This document shows, piece by piece, positions 25,131 to 34,509 of a stretch of DNA of 39,328 bases. Source of the stretch: Candidatus Dormiibacterota bacterium (GTDB taxonomy: Bacteria > Chloroflexota > Dormibacteria > Aeolococcales > Bog-877); NCBI GenBank assembly GCA_027306885.1, contig DAHUYV010000038.1, forward strand, positions 1 to 39,328, given 5' to 3'. The translations under genes and the position numbers were made by a program. Each line of letters begins with the position of its first letter. The stretch's first letter is position 1. Below the pieces are notes generated by a model. The model saw only the letters and a list, made by a program, of their open reading frames with translations, did no database searches and was not told where the DNA came from.

Positions 25131-25220
25131 TTGAGAGTCGATCCCTCAACGCGACCCCCGGACCACTCGGGGAACGCGCTGGCCGGTCGGGTCGATCGCC
25201 CGGGGTGCGGACCGGAGTGA
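25131..25220 (+). CDS. candidate leaderless 29-aa upstream ORF coupled (GTGA) to GNAT start at 25217
   Basis: TTG 25131 exactly 7 nt after TAGACT; TGA 25218-25220 overlaps GTG 25217, which is in the GNAT frame and preceded by GGAG. Confidence 0.25.
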   Translation: MRVDPSTRPPDHSGNALAGRVDRPGCGPE

Positions 25221-26053
25221 CGCCCGGTGGCGGCTCAGCCGCGGAGCTGCTGGCCGCGTACGACCGGCAGCTGCGCGGGCCAGAGGTGTTCTCCACCACC
25301 CCTGGGGCCCTGGTGGTCGAGGACGGTCCGCTGCTCCGGGTGACCGGGCTCCAGGGCAGGGGCATGGTGATGGCGCGGGGTCCCCAGGAGATGGCGGGAA
25401 GCGACGTCGGCCTCCTGATCGCCCACCAGGTCGAAGTCTTCTCCGATCTCGGCAGCCCCTTCGAATGGAAGACCTTCAGCCACGACCAGCCCCCGGACCT
25501 CCCCTCCCGGCTGCGGCTGGAGGGGCTGGAGGAGGGCGAGTGCGAGGTGGTGATGGTGGCCAGCGCCGCCGACCTGGCGGGGGAGCGGGACCCGCCGCCG
25601 GGGGTCGAGATCCGAGAGCTGCGCAGCGCAGACGACTTCGCCCGGCTCGCCGTCCACCTGAGCGAGGTCTGGGGCGAGGACATGGGCGCCCCCGCTGCCG
25701 CCTACCAGGCCGCCGCCCAGGCCTTCCCCCAACTGGTGGTGGTGCTGGCCGCCGAGGTCTCGGGGCGGATCATCAGCAGCGCCCGGGCCGAGGTGGTCCC
25801 GGGCACCGAGTTCTGCGGCCTCTGGGGCGGCTCGACCCTGGCCGGATGGCGTGGACGCGGCCTCTACCGGGAGCTCCTGGCCCGCCGCGCCGAGCTCGCC
25901 CGCCGGCACGGCTGCCGGCTGCTCCAGGTGGACGCCCTGCCCAGCAGCCGCCGCATCCTGGAGCGCCTCGGCTTCACCGCCGTGACCACCTCGACCCCCT
26001 TCCACTGGGCGCCCCCGGAGGCGACGGCTTCAGCCCCGGATCAGAGCACGTAG
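25205..26053 (+). CDS. GNAT-family N-acetyltransferase (start 25205 or 25217)
   Basis: GTEFCGLWGGSTLAGWRGRGLYRELLARRAELARRHGCRLLQVDALPSSRRILERLGF. Confidence 0.8.
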   Translation: MRTGVTPGGGSAAELLAAYDRQLRGPEVFSTTPGALVVEDGPLLRVTGLQGRGMVMARGPQEMAGSDVGLLIAHQVEVFSDLGSPFEWKTFSHDQPPDLPSRLRLEGLEEGECEVVMVASAADLAGERDPPPGVEIRELRSADDFARLAVHLSEVWGEDMGAPAAAYQAAAQAFPQLVVVLAAEVSGRIISSARAEVVPGTEFCGLWGGSTLAGWRGRGLYRELLARRAELARRHGCRLLQVDALPSSRRILERLGFTAVTTSTPFHWAPPEATASAPDQST

Positions 26054-27459
26054 CGGCGGAGGTCCTGGTCCCGGACCAGGTCGCCGAGGCTCTGGCGCAC
26101 GAACTCCTGGTCGACAACCACCCGCTGGCCGCGGTAGTGATCAGCGGAGAAGGAGACCTCCTGAAGGACCCGCTCCATCACCGTGAACAGGCGACGGGCC
26201 CCGATGTTCTCGTCCCGCTCGTTGACCAGGTAGGCCTGGCGGGCCAGCTCCGCAGTCCCGTCCTCGGTGAACTCCAGCTCCACCTCCTCGGTGGCCATCA
26301 GCGCCCGGTACTGGTTGGTCAGTGAGTTGCTGGGCTCGACCAGGATCCGGCGCAGGTCGCCCTCGTCCAGTGAGGTGAGCTCGACCCGGATCGGGAACCG
26401 CCCCTGGAACTCGGGGATCAGGTCCGACGGGCGGGTCGAGGTGAAGGCTCCGGCGGCGACGAACAGGATGTGCTCGGTGCTCACCGACCCGTACCTGGTG
26501 CTGACCGTCGAGCCCTCGATGATGGGCAGGAGGTCACGCTGGACCCCGGCGCCGCTGACATCGGGGCCGTGGGACTCGGCGTAGGAGCCGGCGATCTTGT
26601 CGACCTCGTCGATGAAGACGATCCCGTTCTCCTCGACCGCCCGGATCGAGTCGTCGTAGACGCGCTCCATGTCCACCAGCCGCTCGGTCTCCTCCTGGGT
26701 GAGGGCGTGGCGGGCGTCGGCGACGCTCATCCGGCGCAGACGGCGCCGGGGTGGGGCCAGCTGGCTGAAGAAGTCTGCCAGAGACCAGCCGATCTCCTCG
26801 TAACCGGTGCCGGAGAAGACCTCCACCGGCGCGTTGTAGGACTCCTCCACCTCGATCTCGATCTGGCGATCGTCCAGCTGCCGGCCGGCGAGCTTGCGCG
26901 CCAGCTGACGCCGCCGGGTGCGCTCCCTCCGTGCCGCCAGCCTCCGGCCGGCTTCGTCGGCCTCCTCCGCCGCCACCTCGGGCTGGGCCGGCGCCTCCCC
27001 CCCGGGGCCGGCCGGGGCCGGCTCGCGGGAGGCCCGCTCCGCCTCCAGCAGTCGGTCCACGATCCGAGCCTCGGCACGCTGCTTGGCCTCACCCTCCACC
27101 TCGGCCACCCGCTGGCTCTGAAGCTGGGTGATGGTCTGCTCCAGCAGGTCGCGGATGATCGACTCCACATCGCGGCCCACGTACCCCACCTCGGTGAACT
27201 TGGTGGCCTCCACCTTGATGAAGGGGGAGTTGGTGAACAGGGCCAGCCGCCTGGCGATCTCGGTCTTGCCCACCCCGGTGGGACCGATGAGGAGGATGTT
27301 GCTGGGCATGATGTCACCACGCTGCTCCGCGGGCACCCGCATGCGCCGGATCCGGTTGCGCAGGGCCACCGCCATCGCCCGCTTGGCGTCGCGCTGGCCG
27401 ACCACGTAGCGGTCCAGGGCGCTGACGACCTCTCCCGGAGTGAGCTCAGTCTCCGGCAT
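26041..27459 (-). CDS. hslU: ATP-dependent protease ATPase subunit HslU
   Basis: [88 protein letters not shown]; ends DQDLRRYVL. Start ATG 27459. Confidence 0.96.
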   Translation of the reverse strand: MPETELTPGEVVSALDRYVVGQRDAKRAMAVALRNRIRRMRVPAEQRGDIMPSNILLIGPTGVGKTEIARRLALFTNSPFIKVEATKFTEVGYVGRDVESIIRDLLEQTITQLQSQRVAEVEGEAKQRAEARIVDRLLEAERASREPAPAGPGGEAPAQPEVAAEEADEAGRRLAARRERTRRRQLARKLAGRQLDDRQIEIEVEESYNAPVEVFSGTGYEEIGWSLADFFSQLAPPRRRLRRMSVADARHALTQEETERLVDMERVYDDSIRAVEENGIVFIDEVDKIAGSYAESHGPDVSGAGVQRDLLPIIEGSTVSTRYGSVSTEHILFVAAGAFTSTRPSDLIPEFQGRFPIRVELTSLDEGDLRRILVEPSNSLTNQYRALMATEEVELEFTEDGTAELARQAYLVNERDENIGARRLFTVMERVLQEVSFSADHYRGQRVVVDQEFVRQSLGDLVRDQDLRRYVL

Positions 27460-28027
27460 CCGGCACCTCCCCACCCCCGGCGAGCGTCTCAACTGTGATC
27501 TCCGAGTTGGTGTAGACGCAGAGGGAGGCCGCGATCCGCATCGCCCCCACCGCGACCTCCGTCGCCGGAAGGTCGGTGTACTGAAGCAGGGCCCGCGCCG
27601 CCGCCAGAGCGTACGGCCCCCCACTTCCGATCGCGCCGATCCCATCGTCGGGCTCGATCACGTCGCCATCTCCGCTCAGGAGCAGCATCTGGTTCTGGCT
27701 GGCCACCACCAGCATGGCATCCAGGTGGCGCAGGTACCGGTCGGTGCGCCACTCCTTGCCCAGCTCCACCGCCGAGCGCAGCAGGTTCCCCTGGTGCTGC
27801 TCCAGCTGGCGCTCGAACTTGTCGAAAAGGGCGAAGGCGTCCGACACGGAGCCGGCGAAGCCCACGACCACCTGGTCGTGGAACAGCCGCCGCACCTTGC
27901 TGGCGTGGTGCTTCATGACCACGTCCCCGACCGTCACCTGGCCGTCTCCCGCGACGGCGATCTCAGACCCCCGCTGGACGGCCACTATGGTGGTGGCCCT
28001 GGGAGTGGAGACCTGATGGGAAGCCAC
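27446..28027 (-). CDS. hslV: ATP-dependent protease peptidase subunit HslV
   Basis: [74 protein letters not shown]. Confidence 0.96.
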   Translation of the reverse strand: MASHQVSTPRATTIVAVQRGSEIAVAGDGQVTVGDVVMKHHASKVRRLFHDQVVVGFAGSVSDAFALFDKFERQLEQHQGNLLRSAVELGKEWRTDRYLRHLDAMLVVASQNQMLLLSGDGDVIEPDDGIGAIGSGGPYALAAARALLQYTDLPATEVAVGAMRIAASLCVYTNSEITVETLAGGGEVPDAGD

Positions 28028-28036
28028 GAACTCAGA

Positions 28037-28042
28037 AGTCTA
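28037..28042 (-). promoter_or_regulatory. putative -10 element TAGACT upstream of hslV
   Basis: TAGACT 9 nt before GTG 28027 in the topA-hslV gap. Confidence 0.35.
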
Positions 28043-28074
28043 CCGCCGCCCGGCCTCGGGCTCCCCCCCGCAGT

Positions 28075-30294
28075 TCAGGCTGGGCGCTTGGTGCGGGCCG
28101 CCCGAGTGGCGACGGGCTTGGGCCGGCCGGCCGCCGGAGCCGCCGCCTCGCGCGGGGGACGGTACCGGCACTTGGGATAGCCGGAGCACGAGACGAAGGG
28201 GCCGAACCTCCCGGTTCGGCGCACCAGCGGTTGTCCGCACTCGGGGCACTTCTCCCCGGTGGGCTCGGGCGCCGCGGCGGCCGGTCGCTGGGAGCCCGGC
28301 TCGGGGCGGATGTACCGGCACTTGGGGTATCCGGAGCAGCCGACGAACGGCCCGCGCCGGCCGGTGCGGCGTACCAGTGGCTTGCCGCACTCCGGGCAGG
28401 CCTCCCCTATCTCCTCCGCCGCGTGGCGTTCTTCCTTGCCCTGAATGTAGTCGCACTCGGGGTACCGGCTGCAGCCGACGAACTCCCCGAAGCGACCGGA
28501 GCGGACCACCAGCTCGGCCCCGCAGCGGGGACACTCGCCTCCCGCGGGAGGGGCCTTGACCCGCACCCGCGGCATGCTTTCCTGGGCCTCGGCCAGCACC
28601 TTGGCGAACGGCTCGTACCAGGACTGGACCACCGGAACCCAGCTCTCAGTCCCCGCCTCGATGGCGTCCAGACGACGCTCCAGGTCGGCGGTGAAGCCCA
28701 GGTCGACCACCTCGGGGAACTGAGAGGTGAGCGCCTCGTTGACCGCCTCGCCAAGAGGGGTGGGGTGGAGCCGTCGCTCCACCTGACGCACGTAACCCCG
28801 GGTCTGGATGATGTCGACGGTGGGAGCGTAGGTGCTGGGCCGCCCGATGCCCCGCTCCTCCAGCTCTCGGATCAGCGTCGCCTCCGAGTATCGGGGCGGC
28901 GGCTGGGTGAAGTGCTGTTCGGGGAGCAGCTCCAGAAGGCTCAGCTGGTCCCCCTTGGCGAGTTCGGGGAGAAGCTCGTCCTGCCGGTCCTCCGCTCCCA
29001 GGACCCGCAGGAAGCCGTCGAACGTGAGCCGGCTGCCGCTGGCCCGGAATCGGTGGGGGCCGGCGGCGATCTCGGCGCGGGTGGCCTCGAACTCGGCAGG
29101 ACCCATCTGGCTGGCGACGAAGCGCCGCCAGACCAGCCGGTAGAGCTTGAGCTGGTCGGCGGTCAGGTGATCGGCGATCGACTCCGGGGTGCGGTCCATC
29201 GCCGTCGGCCGGATGGCCTCATGGGCGTCCTGGCTGGCGACCGGGGCCTTCTCCTGGCGGCGGGCGGCCACCCGGGCTCCGAGGTACTGGGGGCCAAAGC
29301 TGCCCTCCACGAACCGATGGGCCTCGTCGGTCGCCAGCCGGCTGACCCGGGTCGAGTCGGTGCGCATGTAGGTGATCAGCCCGACCGGCCCAGCGTCCCC
29401 CAGGTCCACCCCCTCGTAGAGCTGCTGGGCAACCCGCATGGTCTTGCCAGGGCTGAAGCGGAGCTGTGAGGATGCGTCCTGCTGCAGGGTGCTGGTGGTG
29501 TGGGGCTGGGGCGGGTTGCGGCGCTGGCGGCGCACCTCCACCCCGTCCACCGCGAACTGCTGGTCCCGCACCTCGGCCATAACCGCCTGGGCCGCCTGCT
29601 CGTCGGCCAGCCCCGAGGCCTCCTCCTCGTCGCTCTGTGCGCGGCGCCCCCGGCGGGCCGGGGAGGGCGGGTGGTAGCGAGCCTTGAACTGGGCGCCGCC
29701 CGAGGTCTCGAGCATCGCGTCCAGGGTCCAGCTCTCGGTCGGGCGGAAGGCCCCGATCTCCTGCTCCCGGTCGCAGACCAGCCGGACCGCGACAGACTGC
29801 ACCCGCCCCGCCGAGAGGCCCTTGCGGACCTTGCGCCACAGCAGTGGGCTCAGCTTGTACCCGAGCAGCCGGTCGATGGAGCGGCGGGCCTGGTAGGCGT
29901 CGACCAGGTTGCGGTCGATCGCCCGGGGGTCCTTGAGGGCCAGCTCGACCGCCGGCTTGGTCACCTCCCGGAACACGATCCGCTCGGGCTGGCGGAGGCG
30001 CAGCTGGTTGGCGATGTGCCAGGCGATCGCCTCGCCCTCCCGGTCCGGGTCGGCCGCCAGCAGGACCCTCTTGGAGCGGCGCGCCGCGGACTTGAGCTCC
30101 GCCAGCTGCTTCTCCTTGCCCTTGATCACCGTGTAGTCAGGGGTGAAGCCGCCCTCGACGTCGATTCCCAACTTGGACCGGGGGAGGTCGACGACGTGGC
30201 CCATCGAGGCCCTCACCTCGTAGTCCTCGCCGAGGAACTTGCTCAGCGTCCTGGCCTTGCTGGGCGACTCGACGATTATCAGATTGCTTGGCAT
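28075..30294 (-). CDS. topA: DNA topoisomerase I
   Basis: NLIIVESPSKARTLSKFLG; ADPDREGEAIAWHIA; QARRSIDRLLGYKLSPLLW; GLITYMRTDSTRVS; three C-terminal Cys4 zinc ribbons. Start ATG 30294. Confidence 0.97.
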   Translation of the reverse strand: MPSNLIIVESPSKARTLSKFLGEDYEVRASMGHVVDLPRSKLGIDVEGGFTPDYTVIKGKEKQLAELKSAARRSKRVLLAADPDREGEAIAWHIANQLRLRQPERIVFREVTKPAVELALKDPRAIDRNLVDAYQARRSIDRLLGYKLSPLLWRKVRKGLSAGRVQSVAVRLVCDREQEIGAFRPTESWTLDAMLETSGGAQFKARYHPPSPARRGRRAQSDEEEASGLADEQAAQAVMAEVRDQQFAVDGVEVRRQRRNPPQPHTTSTLQQDASSQLRFSPGKTMRVAQQLYEGVDLGDAGPVGLITYMRTDSTRVSRLATDEAHRFVEGSFGPQYLGARVAARRQEKAPVASQDAHEAIRPTAMDRTPESIADHLTADQLKLYRLVWRRFVASQMGPAEFEATRAEIAAGPHRFRASGSRLTFDGFLRVLGAEDRQDELLPELAKGDQLSLLELLPEQHFTQPPPRYSEATLIRELEERGIGRPSTYAPTVDIIQTRGYVRQVERRLHPTPLGEAVNEALTSQFPEVVDLGFTADLERRLDAIEAGTESWVPVVQSWYEPFAKVLAEAQESMPRVRVKAPPAGGECPRCGAELVVRSGRFGEFVGCSRYPECDYIQGKEERHAAEEIGEACPECGKPLVRRTGRRGPFVGCSGYPKCRYIRPEPGSQRPAAAAPEPTGEKCPECGQPLVRRTGRFGPFVSCSGYPKCRYRPPREAAAPAAGRPKPVATRAARTKRPA

Positions 30295-30328
30295 GAGGGG
30301 GAGGGGCTCCGGTTGTGGGGGCGAGGGG

Positions 30329-30334
30329 ATGATA
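30329..30334 (-). promoter_or_regulatory. putative extended -10 (TGC-TATCAT) for topA
   Basis: TTGCTATCAT on minus strand, about 35 nt before ATG 30294. Confidence 0.4.
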
Positions 30335-30389
30335 GCAACAGCCTTCCACGGCCTCCCCCGATTCAATCTGGGGGCGCGCCGGCGCCCAC

Positions 30390-30395
30390 TAGACT
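30390..30395 (+). promoter_or_regulatory. putative -10 element TAGACT for the ferredoxin reductase-like gene
   Basis: Within CCACTAGACTGGA; would give a leader of about 25 nt with AGGAGA before TTG 30428. Confidence 0.4.
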
Positions 30396-30427
30396 GGAAT
30401 GAAGTCACCGGACCAGGAGAGACCGCT

Positions 30428-31201
30428 TTGCCCACCCTCCCAGACGAGCGTTACCAGCTGGGCCGAATCGTGGCTCGGACCGACTTCACCCCGGAGCTCT
30501 GGTCGATCCGGGTCGGCACCGCCGAGCCCTTCGAGTTCCGGCCGGGCCAGTACGCGACCCTGGGGATCGAGCTCCAGGGCCGGGTGTTGGAGCGTCCGTA
30601 CTCCATCGTCTCCGCCCCGGAGGAGCCGGAGCTCGAGTTCTTCATCGAGATGATCCCCGGGGGTGCCCTCACCCCCCACCTGCACCGCCTCTCGAAGGGC
30701 CAGGAGATCCTTCTTCGGCGCCGGCCCAAGGGACTCTTCCTGCGTCAGGGCCTGGACGCCGAGCGGGCCCACCTGTTCGTCGCCACGGTCACCGGGATAG
30801 CCCCGTTCGCCAGCATCCTGAGGCGCCTTAGGGCTGCCTGGCCCACTCACTTGCGGATCCTCTTGCTCCAGGGGGCCAGCCACCCTGACGAGTTCGGATA
30901 CCGGGAGGAGATGGAGCAGCTGGAGCTGGAGGTGCCGGGGTTCCAGTACGTCCCGACGGTCAGCCGGCCCTGGACCGCGGTGGACTGGCGAGGCGAGGTC
31001 GGCCGGGCGGAGGACGTGCTGCGCAAGCACGCCGACCTCTTCGGGATCACCCCGGAGGAAGGCCGGGTGTACCTCTGTGGGCACCCGGGGATGATCTCGG
31101 GCGGCCGTGCGGTGATGCGCCGTCGGGGCCTCCAGGACCGGGAGATCCTGGAGGAGCAGTACTGGCCGGACGGCAAGGAGCCCAACGGGGCCGCTCCCTG
31201 A
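30428..31201 (+). CDS. ferredoxin--NADP+ reductase-like flavoprotein
   Basis: FRPGQYATLGIELQGRVLERPYSIVSAPEEPELEFFIEMIPGGALTPHLHRL; ATVTGIAPFASILRRL; VYLCGHPGMI; EEQYW. TTG start with AGGAGA. Confidence 0.88.
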   Translation: MPTLPDERYQLGRIVARTDFTPELWSIRVGTAEPFEFRPGQYATLGIELQGRVLERPYSIVSAPEEPELEFFIEMIPGGALTPHLHRLSKGQEILLRRRPKGLFLRQGLDAERAHLFVATVTGIAPFASILRRLRAAWPTHLRILLLQGASHPDEFGYREEMEQLELEVPGFQYVPTVSRPWTAVDWRGEVGRAEDVLRKHADLFGITPEEGRVYLCGHPGMISGGRAVMRRRGLQDREILEEQYWPDGKEPNGAAP

Positions 31202-31243
31202 GTCGGAACTGCTGGGCGACGCTTTAAGCCAGCTCTAAGGCGC

Positions 31244-31259
31244 GCCCACGACAGTGGGC
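31244..31259. terminator. hairpin after the ferredoxin reductase-like gene, no U-tract
   Basis: GCCCAC-GACA-GTGGGC, 6-bp perfect stem starting 43 nt after the stop. Confidence 0.3.
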
Positions 31260-31317
31260 TGAGGGCCGTCCCCATCGGCCGTCTGAGATCCCGCCTGGAG
31301 CTTGTGAGCACCGCCCC

Positions 31318-32841
31318 TTGTCCAACCTTGTGCGCTCCCAGCTGACCGCGATCACGCCGAGGATCCGCTGGCTCCGAGTCTCCGCCGTCGGGTTCGGCAC
31401 GGTGGCCGCCACCTCCCCCTTCGTCCTCTACGTGGCCCTGCGCCTGCCCTCTCTCTGGGAGCCGCATTGGTATAGCGACGAGGCCGGGTACGCGACCACC
31501 GCCTGGCTCTCCACCCACGGCCTGGTCCTCTACCAGGGGGTCTGGAACAACAAGCCGCCCCTGCTCTTCTGGATCTACGACCTCGCCCTCTGGGCCTTCG
31601 GGCCCAGCGAGTTCGGCCTCCACCTGCTCTCCATGCTCGCCGGTGTGCTGACACTCCTCGCTCTGGGAGTGGCGCTCCAGGGCCGGGTCCGGGGACGGGG
31701 CCGGGTGGTCCCAATGGTGCTCGCGGCGGTGCTGCTGGGCGTCCCCTTGCTGGGCGGGGACCTGGCCCTGCCCGAGAACTTCCTCATCGCCCCCGAGGCG
31801 TGGGGGATGCTGCTCATCCTGCAGGCGCTGGAGCGGACCGACGGACGCCGGCTGGCGCTGGCTGCGCCGCTGCGGGCCGCGGCCGTGCTGATTCAGCAGA
31901 CCGCCCTGGCCGCGGTGGCCGCGGCCCTCCTGTTGGTCATGCTCCGCTGGGGGCCGGGGCGGGTGCGCTCCGCCGTCGGGCTCCTCTTGCTCACCGCCGC
32001 CGGCGTGGTCGCCGGAGTGGCGCCATACCTCATCTGGGCGACCCCGGCCCGGGTCTGGTTCCTGCTCGTCGCCTCGTACCGGCAGTACACCGTCTCCAGC
32101 CTCCCCATCACCGCAGCGGCGATGCTACCCCGGGCCTTGGCGGGAGCGCTGCTTCTGACCGGCGCCTTCTGGCGCCGCCACGACCCCCCGATCCGGCTCC
32201 TGGCGACGGTCTGGCTGGCGGCCGACCTGCTCTTGTACCTGCTGCCCGCCCGCCCCTACCCCCACTTCCTGCTGCCCTCAGTGGTCCCCGCCTGCCTGGC
32301 CCTGGCCGCCTACTGGCCACTCGCCAGGAGGAGGTGGCCGGGATGGCGCCGGGCGGCCCTGCCGGCCTCCGGGGCGATCTCTGCGGCCGCCTGGCTGGCG
32401 CTGTTAGCCACCAACGCCTCGGGCCTGTTCGGCGGGCTGTTGACCATGGAGTACCTCCCCCTCACGGTGGGACGGGCGACCGGCCTGGTCACCTCCTCCC
32501 AGTACCTCGGAGCCTTCGGGGTCACCGCCCTGGCGGAGGCGCAGGCGGTGGCGTTCCTCGAGGCGCACCATCTCGACGGTGAGAGCGCGATGGTGTGGTC
32601 GGCCGATGCCTGGCCCTACCTCCTCGCCCGGCTGCGGCCGATCCTGCCGACCCCGGCGATCTACATGGACAGTGCCTGGCTGGGGGAGGCGCAACTGATC
32701 GGGCGGGTGCGAACCGGCCGACCTCAGCTGATCCTGATCGCCGGGTACGCCGTCCCAGCCGCCCTCCGCACCATCCTGGACAGCTCGTACCGGGTCATCG
32801 AGCGGGGGGCCGGTGGGGCCAGCCTGTGGATGCGGCGGTGA
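31318..32841 (+). CDS. GT39-like (ArnT-type) membrane glycosyltransferase
   Basis: HWYSDEAGYATTAWLSTHGLVLYQGVWNNKPPLLFWIYDLALWAFG; multipass. Confidence 0.78.
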   Translation: MSNLVRSQLTAITPRIRWLRVSAVGFGTVAATSPFVLYVALRLPSLWEPHWYSDEAGYATTAWLSTHGLVLYQGVWNNKPPLLFWIYDLALWAFGPSEFGLHLLSMLAGVLTLLALGVALQGRVRGRGRVVPMVLAAVLLGVPLLGGDLALPENFLIAPEAWGMLLILQALERTDGRRLALAAPLRAAAVLIQQTALAAVAAALLLVMLRWGPGRVRSAVGLLLLTAAGVVAGVAPYLIWATPARVWFLLVASYRQYTVSSLPITAAAMLPRALAGALLLTGAFWRRHDPPIRLLATVWLAADLLLYLLPARPYPHFLLPSVVPACLALAAYWPLARRRWPGWRRAALPASGAISAAAWLALLATNASGLFGGLLTMEYLPLTVGRATGLVTSSQYLGAFGVTALAEAQAVAFLEAHHLDGESAMVWSADAWPYLLARLRPILPTPAIYMDSAWLGEAQLIGRVRTGRPQLILIAGYAVPAALRTILDSSYRVIERGAGGASLWMRR

Positions 32842-32851
32842 GCCGGTGCGC

Positions 32852-33994
32852 CTAGTGCTTGAGCTTGGTCGCCAGCGGTGGTGAGATCTGGGCGAAGGTT
32901 CCGCGCAGCGACTTCACCCAGCGGTTGCCGGGCTGACGCCAGGCCAGCGGCTCGCCCCCGCTGAGCGACCGCACCCCGTCCAGGCCGGCGTGGGGCACCG
33001 TGAGCACCGGCTGCTCCAGCACCTTGGAGGCCCGCTCGGCGTCCACCTGGTGATACGGCAGGACGCAGTTCAGGAGGACCGACACCCGCTGCCGGGGGAT
33101 CTGCAGCTGGTCACAGATCCGCAGCCAGGCCAGCAGGGCGAAGACCCCGGGGTTGTCGGGAGTGCCCACCAGCACCATGTGCTCGGCGCGCTCCAGCATG
33201 TCGATCCCGCCGTTGTCGAGACGGCCCCCCTGGTCGACCACGACCAGTTCGGCGGGGTGGGTGAGGCGGATTATCATCGCCCCCACCGCGGCCGGAGCCA
33301 CGGAGTCGGCCAGCTCCGGGCGGGCCGGCGCGGGCAGGACCGAGACCCCGCTGGGATGGCGCGGCAGCCGGTCGAAGACTTCCTCCTCCGGGCCTATCGA
33401 GGTCAGCTCCACCCAGGTCGGGGTCTGGGGCGGGAGGTTGAAAGCCAGAAGGGCGCTGCCGAACCGGGGCACGTTGTCCACCAGGGCGACCCGATAGGCG
33501 TCGGCGGCCAGCACCGCGAGGTTGGCCGCGATCATGGTCCGGCCGGTGCCACCGCGAGGCCCGCAGACGACCCAGAGCTCCCCCCTCCCCTTGGCCGGAC
33601 GGTCCGGCGCCGCAGTGGACCGCAGCCGCGCCTTGATGACCTCGGAGAGCGCCTGAGCCGAGGCGTTGCGAGGGACGCGCTCGCTGGCGCCGGCATCCAG
33701 CGCCGCCGCCACCAGCGGCGAGTTGGGGTCGCCCGCCACCAGGATCACCGGGACCGCCGCATGCAGGATGCTCGCCCGGATCTGCCGGATGAGGGGCACC
33801 AGGGCGGGGTCCACCCCGACCACCTCGATCACGATGGCGTCGGCGGGATTCTGTGGCAGGGCGGCGGCGGCGGCCTCGCTGGACTCGAAGCCCACCATCT
33901 CCAGACCGTTCTGCGCCAGCGCCGAGCGCATGACGTCCGAACGAGATGCCTGACGGGAGACCACCAGCACCGGCCGGGTCGGCAGGTCAGCCAT
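32852..33994 (-). CDS. CpaE/TadZ/MinD-like ATPase with N-terminal pseudo-receiver domain
   Basis: Receiver-like N-terminus (PVLVVSRQASRSDVMRSALAQNGLEMVGF...DAIVIEVVGVD); ATPase VVCGPRGGTGRTMIAANLAVLAADAYRVALVDNVPRFG; LVVVDQGG. Confidence 0.8.
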   Translation of the reverse strand: MADLPTRPVLVVSRQASRSDVMRSALAQNGLEMVGFESSEAAAAALPQNPADAIVIEVVGVDPALVPLIRQIRASILHAAVPVILVAGDPNSPLVAAALDAGASERVPRNASAQALSEVIKARLRSTAAPDRPAKGRGELWVVCGPRGGTGRTMIAANLAVLAADAYRVALVDNVPRFGSALLAFNLPPQTPTWVELTSIGPEEEVFDRLPRHPSGVSVLPAPARPELADSVAPAAVGAMIIRLTHPAELVVVDQGGRLDNGGIDMLERAEHMVLVGTPDNPGVFALLAWLRICDQLQIPRQRVSVLLNCVLPYHQVDAERASKVLEQPVLTVPHAGLDGVRSLSGGEPLAWRQPGNRWVKSLRGTFAQISPPLATKLKH

Positions 33995-34000
33995 GCAGCA

Positions 34001-34006
34001 AGTCTA
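34001..34006 (-). promoter_or_regulatory. putative -10 element TAGACT for the CpaE-like gene (leaderless)
   Basis: TAGACT, 6 nt, ATG 33994. Confidence 0.45.
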
Positions 34007-34050
34007 TTGCCTTCGCTGACCCCGGATGGGCGGGCGGGCGGGGCGGCGGC

Positions 34051-34509
34051 TCACTTCGCCGGCGAGCGTCGGGGCCGCAGGCTGCGCCGCCGAGCCGGGG
34101 CCGCCACCTCGGGCTCAGACTCAATTGTGGCCGCCGCTGCCGGCTCGGCGGCCACCCGGGCCGGTGTCTCGCGCCGCTCCCGGATGCGCGCCTGCTTGCC
34201 CACCTTGCCGCGCAGGTAGTAGAGCTTGGCCCGGTGCACCACCCCGTGGCGCACCACCTCGATCTTGGCGAGTCGCGGGGAGTGGACAAGGAAGGTGCGC
34301 TCCACCCCCACGCCGTGGGCGGTGCGCCGGACGGTCACCGAGCGCCGGACCCCACCGCTGTGCAGGGCGATCACCACCCCCTCGAAGACCTGAACCCGCT
34401 CGCGGGTGCCCTCGACGACCTTGGCGTGGACCCGGACCGTGTCCCCGGGGCGCAGCTCCGGAACGTCGTCGCGAAGCTGCTCCTCCTCCAGGAGATCGAT
34501 GATGTTCAC
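34051..34509 (-). CDS. rplS: 50S ribosomal protein L19
   Basis: [95 protein letters not shown]. Confidence 0.97.
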   Translation of the reverse strand: MNIIDLLEEEQLRDDVPELRPGDTVRVHAKVVEGTRERVQVFEGVVIALHSGGVRRSVTVRRTAHGVGVERTFLVHSPRLAKIEVVRHGVVHRAKLYYLRGKVGKQARIRERRETPARVAAEPAAAATIESEPEVAAPARRRSLRPRRSPAK

